Source: CAZFZT01 sp964523675 (lineage in GTDB: Bacteria > Planctomycetota > Phycisphaerae > Phycisphaerales > SM1A02). From it: a stretch of DNA of 26,346 nt. The stretch covers positions 1 through 26,346 of the forward strand of contig CAZFZT010000044.1 in NCBI GenBank assembly GCA_964523675.1, read 5' to 3'. Below, piece by piece: positions 9,276 through 16,100 of this stretch. The position numbers and the translations under genes were made by a program. Within the stretch, counting starts at the first letter, position 1. Each line of letters opens with the position of its first letter. The notes beneath the pieces are model-generated. The model saw only the letters and a list, made by a program, of their open reading frames with translations, made no database searches and had not been told where the DNA came from.

Positions 9276-9307
9276 AAAAAAAGCCCACCCGTGAAACGGG
9301 TGGGCTT
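9276..9307 (-). terminator. Rho-independent terminator of flagellin 1, shared with convergent sucB
   Basis: The inverted repeat AAGCCCACCCGT / ACGGGTGGGCTT gives a 12-bp stem with a GAA loop (9281-9307). On the minus strand it is followed by a run of seven T (9276-9282), about 25 nt beyond the flagellin 1 stop codon, so it is a strong terminator in that direction. On the plus strand only three T follow, so it may also stop sucB transcription, but less strongly. Confidence 0.93.
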
Positions 9308-9332
9308 TGGTTCGAGGATATGCGCGACTGGA

Positions 9333-10823
9333 TCAGCCGAGCAGTGCCAGGACGGCCTGTGGCTGGCTGTTGGCGATGGCAAGCGCCTGCGTCGCGGCCT
9401 GTGACATGATCTGCTGGCGGGTGAGTTGCGCCGTTTCAGCCGCGAAGTCAGTGTCGCGAATGCCTGATTCGGCTGCCGCTGTATTCTCAAGTACCACGCC
9501 GAGGTTGTTGATGGTCGAACCGAGCGTGTTCTTCTGGAACGCACCGAGGCGGCCTCGCAGACCTGCGACCTGCTTGATCGCGGAGTCGACGACTTCCTGA
9601 GCAAGTGTCAGGTTGCCGCTGACGACGTTGCCTTCACCGCCAGCCTTGAGGATCGACAGGGCGCCGTCCGTTGAACCGAGATTGCCCGTCGAGACCGAGC
9701 CGATGCCGATCGACGCGCGGCCTGCGAGGTTGACCTTCTGCGAGATCGAGAAGTTTGCGCCGCCGCCGGTGATATCGAACGTGGCGGTGCCGGCAGAGAG
9801 GTTGAGGTTTGCAGTGCCGTCAATGGTGACGGTAACGTCGAAGCCGTCCGAGTTCACGCGGGCAGTGAGGCCGTTTGTGGTGGCCTGCTGACCGTTGATG
9901 AGCATCGTGGCGTTGACGCCGTCCTTCTTGAGGTCACGCGTTGCGGTGCCTGCGACGATGTCGGTCTCGGCAGCGTTGAGGTCATAGACGACATTGCCCT
10001 TGGCGCCAGCGACTGCATCGAGCACCTTGGCACGAACGAATTCGTTGCCGCCGAATGACGTGCTGTTGATCCGGATGATGCCACCAGAGGCAGCAGCGGC
10101 GCTCACGCCGGTGACTTCCTGGAAGGCATTGATGGCTGATCGGACTTCAGCAGCGGTCGTTGTGGAAGCGAAGGTGAACTGCTGTGAGCCCTTGGTGCCG
10201 GTGATCTCAATGGTGATCGAACCGTCATTCGTGGCCGAACCGCCGACGATACCAGCGGTTGACAGGGCGAGCACAGCGGTGCGGGCTCGCTCAATCACGT
10301 TCACCGTGATCTGCATTGCATCGCCTGTGTCGCTGAGCTTGGCAGCGTTGACTTCGACTTCATCGATCCCAGCGCCAATGTTGGCGACCGTATAGTCGAA
10401 GTTGCCGTTGAGCAGCTTCTGACCGTTGAAGGAGGTGGAGTTGGCGACACGATCGATCGTCTGAAGGATCGAATCGATCTGAAGCTGATTTGCTTCTTTC
10501 TCTTCGACAGAGAGGCCGGCTTCGTTGGCCGATTCACCGATAAGCGATTGCAACTCCAGGAGAAGGTTGTTGATTTCCTGGAGACCGCCTTCGGCAACAT
10601 TGACGACCTGCTCGGCACGCTGTGCGTTGCGCATCGCCGCGGTAATGGCCGCCTTTTCGGAGCGAAGGTTTTCGCTCGCAATCAGGCCGGCCGGATCGTC
10701 AGAACCTCGGTTGATTCGGAAGCCGGTGCTCAGACGCTCGAGACTCGTGGTGAGCGACTTGTTCTGGTTCGCCAGCACGCGTTGTGCCAGCATCGATGGA
10801 ACGTTTGTGTTGATACGACTCAT
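9333..10823 (-). CDS. Flagellin 1
   Basis: 496 residues from the ATG at 10823. The frame extends upstream to 10916, but the family start MSRINTNVPS and a GGAGG 6 nt ahead fix this start. The N-terminal helical D0/D1 region includes LERLSTGFRINRGSDDPAGL. The central ~150-400 region is Ala/Gly/Thr-rich and variable, forming the surface-exposed domains. The C-terminal helix contains LRGRLGAFQKNT, IRDTDFAAET and a terminal LALLG. It polymerises outside the cell into the filament via the flagellar type III export system. It is the last gene of the flagellar block, with its own candidate sigma-28 promoter, hairpin-rich leader and terminator, so it is probably the separately transcribed late gene. 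Confidence 0.97.
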   Translation of the reverse strand: MSRINTNVPSMLAQRVLANQNKSLTTSLERLSTGFRINRGSDDPAGLIASENLRSEKAAITAAMRNAQRAEQVVNVAEGGLQEINNLLLELQSLIGESANEAGLSVEEKEANQLQIDSILQTIDRVANSTSFNGQKLLNGNFDYTVANIGAGIDEVEVNAAKLSDTGDAMQITVNVIERARTAVLALSTAGIVGGSATNDGSITIEITGTKGSQQFTFASTTTAAEVRSAINAFQEVTGVSAAAASGGIIRINSTSFGGNEFVRAKVLDAVAGAKGNVVYDLNAAETDIVAGTATRDLKKDGVNATMLINGQQATTNGLTARVNSDGFDVTVTIDGTANLNLSAGTATFDITGGGANFSISQKVNLAGRASIGIGSVSTGNLGSTDGALSILKAGGEGNVVSGNLTLAQEVVDSAIKQVAGLRGRLGAFQKNTLGSTINNLGVVLENTAAAESGIRDTDFAAETAQLTRQQIMSQAATQALAIANSQPQAVLALLG

Positions 10824-10925
10824 GGTGTCCTCCGTGAACACGCGCTGGTCGCTTGACGCGACCATTGCAATCCTCGAAACCCTGGTGAATGTTTCACCTG
10901 CGAATGCAGGACGCACGCGCGCCTG
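10824..10925 (-). promoter_or_regulatory. Hairpin-rich 5' leader of flagellin 1 with CsrA-like site over the ribosome binding site
   Basis: Read in the minus direction the leader holds four short perfect inverted repeats in a row: CCTGC-ATTC-GCAGG (10897-10910), GGTGAA-ACA-TTCACC (10884-10898, sharing two bases with the first), TGGTCGC-GTCAA-GCGACCA (10846-10864), and GTGT-TCACGGAGG-ACAC (10825-10841). The last puts the whole GGAGG Shine-Dalgarno in the loop. It contains CACGGAGG, an exact CANGGANG as in CsrA/RsmA sites. A further GGA (CGAGGATTG) lies between the second and third hairpins. This resembles the two-site hag leader of Bacillus subtilis that CsrA represses; CsrA control here is inferred. 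Confidence 0.55.
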
Positions 10926-10932
10926 CTAACCT

Positions 10933-10960
10933 GTTTCGGCCGAGCCGGGTCCAACCGTTA
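10933..10960 (-). promoter_or_regulatory. Candidate sigma-28 (FliA-type) promoter for flagellin 1
   Basis: On the minus strand TAACGGTT (10953-10960) and GCCGAAAC (10933-10940) each match 6 of 8 positions of the enterobacterial sigma-28 elements TAAAGTTT and GCCGATAA. The gap is 12 instead of 11. Transcription would begin near 10925, giving a ~100-nt leader. A GG-N10-GC pair overlaps the same stretch, but its -12 part is poor for sigma-54. No sigma factor gene is in the window, so assignment rests on the motif and late-gene identity. Confidence 0.45.
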
Positions 10961-11075
10961 CTCGACCCCGATACGTCTCTGACTGCCTCACATCCAGGCG
11001 GCAGGCCTCTGACGGATGCGCTGCGCCGAACGCAATCCGCATCGCCAATCGTGTATCGACGTGCCGAACGCCCTA

Positions 11076-11089
11076 CTTCACCGGTGAAG
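11076..11089. repeat. 14-bp perfect palindrome between the flagellin genes
   Basis: CTTCACCGGTGAAG is fully self-complementary. Its half-sites TTCACC and GGTGAA recur in opposite order in the flagellin 1 leader hairpin at 10884-10898. It lies about 115 bp upstream of the candidate flagellin 1 promoter, in the otherwise gene-free 10824-11246 stretch, where an enhancer or operator could sit. It may also be coincidence. Confidence 0.35.
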
Positions 11090-11160
11090 GCGTCAAAGTC
11101 CGAAATTTCCGGTCGGGTTGACGAGTGCAGGCGTGGCGCTTTCAACATGTTCGCGCCAAG

Positions 11161-11184
11161 AAAAAGCCCCGAACGTTTCGGGGC
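11161..11184 (-). terminator. Rho-independent terminator of flagellin 2
   Basis: In the minus direction GCCCCGAA-ACG-TTCGGGGC (11166-11184) forms an 8-bp stem followed by TTTTTCTT. It lies about 63 nt after the flagellin 2 stop codon, so flagellin 2 and flagellin 1 are likely separate transcripts. Confidence 0.9.
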
Positions 11185-11246
11185 GATGCGAGGTGCTGGA
11201 TTATCGGGCTCGCGCTGTCCAGAGATCGAAGAAGCGAGCACGTGAA

Positions 11247-12707
11247 CTAGCCGAGCAGCTGGAGCACATTTTGTGCGCTGAGATTCGCTGTGGCGAGCAC
11301 TGCGGTGCCGGCCTGATTCAGAATCTGTGCTCGTGAGAGCATGGCTGTTTCCTGCGCGAAATCAGTGTCACGTATGAGCGATTCACTCGCGGTGATGTTC
11401 TCCAGGCCGATTTGCAGAGCGCGCATATTCGTCTGGATGGTGTTACGCTCAAACGCGCCGAGCCGACCACGGATGACCGAGACGTCTGTGATCGCTGACT
11501 CGAGCACCTTGACAGCATTCTCCGCTTGGCCGGCCGCGATCGAATTGGCCTGGCCGGACCGGAGCGAGTCCAGAAAGTGCCGGACGCCGCCAATCGTCGC
11601 GCCGCCGATCCTGCTGGCAGCCACGGACTGAATCCCATAACCGATCTGCTGCGTCGCATTGACAGATGGGCCGAGCTGGAACGTTACGCCGCCGCCAGTG
11701 ACCGAGAATGTCGTGTTGCTGGTGCTCGTACCCAATGCGGTGGTAAGTGCAACTTCAATACTAAGAGTGGGAGCATTCAGAGAAATCTTGAGGCCCTTGC
11801 CAGTCGCCAGCGCGCCGTTGACGATTGCCGTCACGTCTCTACCTGTGGCATGCTGAACTTCATTTCCGCCGGCCGTGTTGTAGGTGGTGAAAGCGCCGCC
11901 GGCTCCGACCTTCTTGATGGAAACGAATTGATCGGAACCGTACTGGATCGAGTTGAATCGGACACCGCTGGTCAACTGACCGCCGACGGCCAGCGCAGCG
12001 CTCACGCCTGTCGAATCCTTGACCGAGTTGACGGCGGCAACGATCGCGCTCATGGTCGTCCCCGAGACGAACGAAAGCGTCTGGACGCCGAGGTTGCCCG
12101 CGATTTCAATCGTAACACTGTTCGCAAGTGAACCTGTTGCGCCAGAGAGGAACAGCGATCCAGTTCGAGCCGAGGCGACGACGTTGACGTCAACGGCAAT
12201 GGATGAAGCGTTGCCGAACTGGGCACTGAAGATCTTCATACCATCAATGGCGTCGGTGTCGACACCCGAGGTGAGGTAGTCGAGTGATCCATTGAGCAGT
12301 TGCAGGCCGCCGAAGCTCGCCGTGTTGGAGATGCGCGTAATCGACTCGATCGCACTATCGATCTGCAACTGGTTGGCTTCAATTTCTTCCTGACTGACCG
12401 CGCCGCTGTTCGCCGCCTCGATCACGAGCGACTTGATCGAGTTGAGCAAGTCAGCAACCTCGGCAAGATATCCTTCGGTGGTGGCAATCACTGAACTGGC
12501 GCGTTCGGAGTTGCGGATGGCCTGGTCGAGGCCTTTCATCTCGCTGCGCAGTCGCTCCGAGATGATGAGCCCTGCAGGGTCATCCGCGCCACGGTTGATT
12601 CGAATGCCGGTCGAGAGGCGCTGCAGTCGGACATTCATGTCCTCTTGAGACCGGGTGAGATTGCTTTGCGCGATCAGTGATGCGATGTTCGTGTTGATCC
12701 TAGCCAT
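11247..12707 (-). CDS. Flagellin 2
   Basis: 486 residues. The N-terminal region (MARINTNIASL, then LQRLSTGIRINRGADDPAGL) and the C-terminal region (VIRGRLGAFERNT, IRDTDFAQETAML, final NVLQLLG) are canonical. The middle differs clearly from flagellin 1, so this is a diverged paralogue rather than a recent copy. It may form a separate filament segment or be expressed at a different level. An AAGGAGG 7 nt before the ATG supports the start. It has its own terminator and a structured leader. It follows csrA on the same strand after 246 bp. Confidence 0.97.
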   Translation of the reverse strand: MARINTNIASLIAQSNLTRSQEDMNVRLQRLSTGIRINRGADDPAGLIISERLRSEMKGLDQAIRNSERASSVIATTEGYLAEVADLLNSIKSLVIEAANSGAVSQEEIEANQLQIDSAIESITRISNTASFGGLQLLNGSLDYLTSGVDTDAIDGMKIFSAQFGNASSIAVDVNVVASARTGSLFLSGATGSLANSVTIEIAGNLGVQTLSFVSGTTMSAIVAAVNSVKDSTGVSAALAVGGQLTSGVRFNSIQYGSDQFVSIKKVGAGGAFTTYNTAGGNEVQHATGRDVTAIVNGALATGKGLKISLNAPTLSIEVALTTALGTSTSNTTFSVTGGGVTFQLGPSVNATQQIGYGIQSVAASRIGGATIGGVRHFLDSLRSGQANSIAAGQAENAVKVLESAITDVSVIRGRLGAFERNTIQTNMRALQIGLENITASESLIRDTDFAQETAMLSRAQILNQAGTAVLATANLSAQNVLQLLG

Positions 12708-12789
12708 CGCAATCCTCCTTGATTAGCGGCTGGATGTTGCGCTCGAGAAGCTCAGACGATCCGTCATCTGAAGAAACATGACTCTCGAG
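12708..12789 (-). promoter_or_regulatory. Flagellin 2 leader with two GGA-loop hairpins (CsrA-like)
   Basis: Minus-strand RNA contains an 8-bp hairpin TCAGATGA-CGGA-TCGTCTGA (12752-12771; one G.U pair) with GGA in the tetraloop. A second hairpin, TAATC-AAGGAG-GATTG (12710-12725; one G.U pair), has the Shine-Dalgarno AAGGAG as its loop and CAAGGAGG, an exact CANGGANG, across it. A 7-bp outer pairing, CTCGAGA (12783-12789) with TCTCGAG (12742-12748), encloses the first hairpin. Two GGA-in-loop sites, one over the ribosome binding site, is the classic layout of CsrA-repressed mRNAs. Binding is inferred. Confidence 0.6.
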
Positions 12790-12858
12790 GTTTCGGTCGT
12801 GCGTTTGTTACGCGGATGAATGAAAAGAGCTGAATGAATGGAACGTTATGACGTTTTG

Positions 12859-12885
12859 AAATCGGCTGGGTGGCCGGTGTGATCT
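12859..12885 (-). promoter_or_regulatory. Weak candidate sigma-28 promoter for flagellin 2
   Basis: GCCGATTT (minus strand, 12859-12866) matches 6 of 8 positions of the sigma-28 -10 element. Fifteen bases upstream is only AGAT (12882-12885) in place of TAAA. A second -10-like ACCGAAAC (12790-12797) has no -35 at the right distance and would start inside the outer leader stem. Neither is convincing alone. Confidence 0.25.
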
Positions 12886-12923
12886 GAATATTGACACATG
12901 AAAAGTGAATGTTAGCTTGAGTT

Positions 12924-12941
12924 CGTGAGACGCATCTCACG
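12924..12941 (-). terminator. Hairpin just after csrA (possible weak terminator or 3' stabiliser)
   Basis: CGTGAGA-TGCG-TCTCACG (minus sense) forms a perfect 7-bp stem 12 nt after the csrA stop codon. No T-run follows, so it is not a standard intrinsic terminator. It may pause transcription, protect the mRNA 3' end, or permit read-through into flagellin 2. Confidence 0.35.
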
Positions 12942-12953
12942 CACAGATGATGT

Positions 12954-13253
12954 TCAGGCGCTTTCTCGTTTCGGTGCCCGTTGTGAAAGCTTCGCAGGTC
13001 CTGGGCTGATGGAGCGGCGATTGATGCCGCTACTGAATGATCCTGAGACGCTGCCAAAGCCGCCGCCTTCAATTCGGGCTGCCCGCTCATTTTCGCGCCG
13101 GATCGCTTCATAGACTTCCTTGCGATGCACAGCGATGTGCGAGGGGGCCTTGATGCCCAGGCGGACCTTGTCGCCTCGTATGTCGACGACGGTCAGCTCG
13201 ATCTCGTCGCCGATGATGATGGTTTCGTCGCGGTGTCGTGAGAGCACCAGCAT
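12954..13253 (-). CDS. csrA: Carbon storage regulator CsrA (flagellar-locus copy, C-terminally extended)
   Basis: 99 residues. Residues 1-52 are a textbook CsrA core: MLVLSRHRDETIIIGD, then GDKVRLGIKAPSHIAVHRKEVYEAI. R44, in VHR, is the RNA-contacting residue. The remaining ~45 residues are a Ser/Gly/Arg-rich extension not found in 61-residue enterobacterial CsrA. CsrA dimers bind GGA loops over ribosome binding sites and usually block translation; in bacteria with FliW the main target is flagellin mRNA. The gene lies between fliW and the flagellins. AAGGAG stands 8 nt before the ATG, and the leader itself contains two exact CANGGANG cores, suggesting autoregulation. Confidence 0.95.
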   Translation of the reverse strand: MLVLSRHRDETIIIGDEIELTVVDIRGDKVRLGIKAPSHIAVHRKEVYEAIRRENERAARIEGGGFGSVSGSFSSGINRRSISPGPAKLSQRAPKRESA

Positions 13254-13264
13254 TGCAACCGCTC

Positions 13265-13301
13265 CTTCCGTGGAACGCGGGTGATGAGGCGTCCATGCCT
13301 C
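13265..13301 (-). promoter_or_regulatory. Candidate CsrA autoregulatory sites in the csrA leader
   Basis: GAGGC-ATGGAC-GCCTC (13286-13301, minus sense) is a perfect 5-bp stem with a hexaloop carrying CATGGACG, an exact CANGGANG, about 33 nt before the csrA ATG. A second exact core, CACGGAAG (13265-13272), runs into the Shine-Dalgarno AAGGAG, although no stable stem was found around it. Two sites roughly 20 nt apart would suit one CsrA dimer bridging both. The rest of the 150-bp gap to fliW shows no clear promoter. Confidence 0.5.
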
Positions 13302-13403
13302 GAGGGATACGACTTAGGCGTTGGGGGATGCAAGTGGCGGGTCGTGCGACTCATGCATCGTTGTGCTGCACATTGCATGCCAACACCTCACGTTCTTCAA
13401 TTT

Positions 13404-13850
13404 CTAAGCCGACGCCGCATGCGCGACTTCGGCGAGTCGGACGATCTCGTGGCGCGTCGACCATTTCTTCTCCGCAAGCACGAGTTGCATCGCCTTTTGA
13501 TTCTGCAGGTTGACGACGAGCGGCCCCTGCAGGTTTGCTGTCAGACTTCGATCGTACTTGTTGACGATGACGAAGACCTGAGCTTCCTCAGCGGCGCTCA
13601 TGCCGAGCTCTTCCATCTGCTCGCGCCGAATCGTCGCCTGGTACTCTTCAACCCAGAGGGCGGGATCGGTCACCACAAACGCCAGGTCCGGCGCATCGAG
13701 TGATTGCAGCCAGAAGAACACGCCCTCTTCATCAGGTTGAAGAAGGACGTAGCGCTTGTAACTCGCGAACCCGAGCAGTCCCGCGGGGAAGGTGATGATG
13801 CGGCTTTCGTCGATGTCAACTGTTCCAAATCGTGTGGTCTGCACGTTCAT
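13404..13850 (-). CDS. fliW: Flagellar assembly factor FliW (CsrA antagonist)
   Basis: 148 residues, the normal length. Family features include TTRFGTVDIDESRIITFPAGLLGF near the N-terminus (read in two parts: TTRFGTVDID and ITFPAGLLGF), then FFWLQSLDAPDLAFVVTDP and FVIVNKYDRSLTANLQGPLVVN. FliW binds CsrA and, alternately, cytoplasmic flagellin; when flagellin is exported, free FliW releases CsrA from flagellin mRNA. That partner-switch is established in Bacillus subtilis and Campylobacter. Here fliW directly precedes csrA and the two flagellins, which supports the same role. The ATG at 13850 has AAGGAG 8 nt upstream within a hairpin. Confidence 0.96.
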   Translation of the reverse strand: MNVQTTRFGTVDIDESRIITFPAGLLGFASYKRYVLLQPDEEGVFFWLQSLDAPDLAFVVTDPALWVEEYQATIRREQMEELGMSAAEEAQVFVIVNKYDRSLTANLQGPLVVNLQNQKAMQLVLAEKKWSTRHEIVRLAEVAHAASA

Positions 13851-13867
13851 GAGAACGCTCCTTCATG
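13848..13867 (-). promoter_or_regulatory. Hairpin enclosing fliW ribosome binding site and start codon
   Basis: CATGA-AGGAGCGTTC-TCATG (minus sense) gives a 5-bp stem. The AGGAG is in the 10-nt loop, and the fliW start codon forms part of the 3' arm. It could limit fliW translation or present GGA to CsrA. The upstream 13868-14065 stretch has another GC-rich hairpin (CACGCC/GGCGTG, 13978-13996) but no clear promoter. Confidence 0.4.
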
Positions 13868-14065
13868 GTGCGGTTGTTCCGCACTGCGTTGCCTCGGCCT
13901 TGCCATTCCTTGGCCCCGCGCTCGCCGCTCTCTACTCCAAGAACGCGCTTGCTACGGGCTCCTCACTGCTGCGGGTTCACGCCGGCCGGTGGCGTGGTCC
14001 GCTTTGATCTTCCTTCTCCTCTTCCAAGTTTCATCCTGCCGACAATCAGCTGGCAGTGGTCGTTT

Positions 14066-16066
14066 CTATCGTAGAAAATCAAGCAATGTCATTGAGGATA
14101 CCTGGGCCGCTGTTTGTAGTCCTGCGTGTAACTGTTGCTGAAGGATCGAGAACTTGAGTGCGGCTTCTGTGTAATCCAAATCTTCGAACTGGCTCTTGAG
14201 GCCAATGTCCTGCAACTGAAGGTCCTCCTCGCGATGCCTGGCTGCGAGCAGCCGTTGGCTCCGTGAACCCACTTCGGCGCGGGTCATGGTGAGTCGCTCG
14301 AGATCCTTCTCAAGTCGCTCAGTCGCAAGCGATATGCCATTCTCATCATTCGCGTTTAAGGCGTCACGAAGGGCGATCAGGTGTGAGATGAGACCGTCAA
14401 CGGCAACTGTTGCGCGATCTTCACCGCTCAAAGTTGCGCTGGTCGTTGCGCCCAAGATGCCGAGTTGCTCAGCCGCATGCGAGCCGTTGAGCGCGCTTAC
14501 AGTGGTCGTGCCGCCGGCCGGCGGCGTGTTGTCAGTCAGCGCCAGGCCGTTCCCGTCGGCAACGAGACCTGCTTCGAACTCAGCCGGGATCGCGATGCCG
14601 GCGCCGGCGGCCGCCGCATTGACGGCGTCAATGACGTCCTGCACCGTGAGGGCGCCGGCGAGGTCCACGTCAAAGGCTCTTCCATCTTTGAGGGTGACGC
14701 GGAAGTCGAGGTCTGCATTTGGATCTGGCAGGCCAGTCTGCGGATCGATGTTCCCGGAGAGAATGGAGACGCCAAGCCCGTTATTGAAATCGGCGAGAAG
14801 CGTCGAGCCAGTGAATGAGCGCACGCCCAATTCACTGGCAACGGTGCCACCACCCACTTCGCTGACGCTCATGCCCAGGTTCGGAGAGCCTGAGAGTTCG
14901 TTGACAAAGTTGAGGCGGTCCTGACCCTCATTGATCTCGACTCGGACGCCAATGTCGAGAGCGTTCACGAGCGTCATGAGGTCCGCGACGGTTTCGGCGC
15001 CTGAAAGATCCAGTTCACGCACCTGGCCGCCGTTGCTCAGTCGTATGGTCCCGAGCGGAAAGCTGACACCTGAGAGCGTCGAAAGGTGCGTGAGCTCGGT
15101 CAGCTTGGGATTGAGATCGGCGCCGACGGTGGTTGCGCCGCCGGTGAAGGTCATATTGATGCCCAGATCCTGGGCGATCGGGTCACTGAATAGATCGCCG
15201 ATGGTGACGTCCATCCCGGCGCTTGGTGTGATCGCAATGCCGCTTTCGCCGACGGGGTCAACCTCCACCACTGCGCCGGGATCAACAGTCTGAATCGCCG
15301 TTTGAAGCGTATCGATGACATCCTGCACCTTGATCGCGTCCGACAGATCAACTGTCATCTGCGTACCATTCACGTCAACGCTGATTGAGCCAATGGAGAC
15401 TCCCTGGCCGTTGGCGCCTCGAAGGTCTGCGAGAAGGACGTTGCCAGTGAGCGCGGGATCAAGATCCCGATTCCCCTCAACGCGCGTGCTCATTGCTCCA
15501 AAGGCATGGGCGGCTGACACAGTGACGGGAAGTGGAAGCGCCATACCCAAATCGGTGTAGAGCCCGGTGCCTTTCCCTTTATAAAGCCAGCCGTTGCCCA
15601 TGCTCTGCATTGGTGGCGATCCGGTTGCTGCTCCGCCGAACAGGTAGGTCTGCTGGTACTTTCGATTTGCGATCGAGATCATCTCATTGATCATCGAGTC
15701 GATGACGATTGCCTGCGCGGCCTTCGTTTCGGCGTCGCTGCCTGCTCCGATCTCCGAAAGACCGATCGACTTTGCCTCCAGCACCATGTCGAGCGCGTCT
15801 GCGAGGGTTGCGTCAATGTTATTGAGCACCGCCTCACCGTGTGAGAGATTGCGCACCCGCTGCTCACGCCGTTCGATAATGGAATTGAGGACCGCAATTG
15901 TGCTGGCGGAGCGCACATTGTCAGATGGAGATAGCACCGCCTTGCCGGATGAGAGTTTGATCTGCGACTCAAGGAGATTCGTCCCAGTCCTCTGCAATGA
16001 GCTGAGCATCAACTGTGAAGCCAGTTGATTCGAGACGCGAGAGAGATTTGAGGGAATCGAGGACAT
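14066..16066 (-). CDS. flgL: Flagellar hook-filament junction protein FlgL (enlarged)
   Basis: 666 residues, about twice the 317 of E. coli FlgL. The ends are canonical. The N-terminus has QLMLSSLQRTGTNLLESQ and LSSGKAVLSPSDN; ~130-150 has the YQQTYLFGG typical of FlgL; the C-terminus has LQLQDIGLKSQFEDLDYTEA. Between them are three related repeats (~206-303, 320-415, 421-537). Each has a VSIGSISV/VSFPLGTIRL-type strand, a (D)DLS/DLAGA...TVQDVIDAVNA helix start and a closing LGI/LGV, like flagellin-IN modules. They probably form extra surface domains. It lies 34 bp after flgK and joins hook to filament. No Shine-Dalgarno is visible. A hairpin (TTTCTA/TAGAAA, 14063-14077) overlaps the stop codon. 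Confidence 0.92.
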   Translation of the reverse strand: MSSIPSNLSRVSNQLASQLMLSSLQRTGTNLLESQIKLSSGKAVLSPSDNVRSASTIAVLNSIIERREQRVRNLSHGEAVLNNIDATLADALDMVLEAKSIGLSEIGAGSDAETKAAQAIVIDSMINEMISIANRKYQQTYLFGGAATGSPPMQSMGNGWLYKGKGTGLYTDLGMALPLPVTVSAAHAFGAMSTRVEGNRDLDPALTGNVLLADLRGANGQGVSIGSISVDVNGTQMTVDLSDAIKVQDVIDTLQTAIQTVDPGAVVEVDPVGESGIAITPSAGMDVTIGDLFSDPIAQDLGINMTFTGGATTVGADLNPKLTELTHLSTLSGVSFPLGTIRLSNGGQVRELDLSGAETVADLMTLVNALDIGVRVEINEGQDRLNFVNELSGSPNLGMSVSEVGGGTVASELGVRSFTGSTLLADFNNGLGVSILSGNIDPQTGLPDPNADLDFRVTLKDGRAFDVDLAGALTVQDVIDAVNAAAAGAGIAIPAEFEAGLVADGNGLALTDNTPPAGGTTTVSALNGSHAAEQLGILGATTSATLSGEDRATVAVDGLISHLIALRDALNANDENGISLATERLEKDLERLTMTRAEVGSRSQRLLAARHREEDLQLQDIGLKSQFEDLDYTEAALKFSILQQQLHAGLQTAAQVSSMTLLDFLR

Positions 16067-16100
16067 TGCTTCGGAAGGTGGATGACTATTGAGCGAACCA

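Noticed and set aside
9276..9307. Possible small RNA from the 9236-9332 gap
   Set aside because: The gap is short and fully explained by the shared terminator; there is no promoter-like sequence.
10894..11241. 115-residue open frame between the flagellin genes
   Set aside because: It spans the flagellin 2 terminator and the flagellin 1 promoter candidate and shows no recognisable protein features.
14286..14924. 212-residue plus-strand frame (and other plus frames within flgL and flgK)
   Set aside because: Mirror frames of Ala/Val/Asp-rich flagellar genes in high-GC DNA; no ribosome site or motif.
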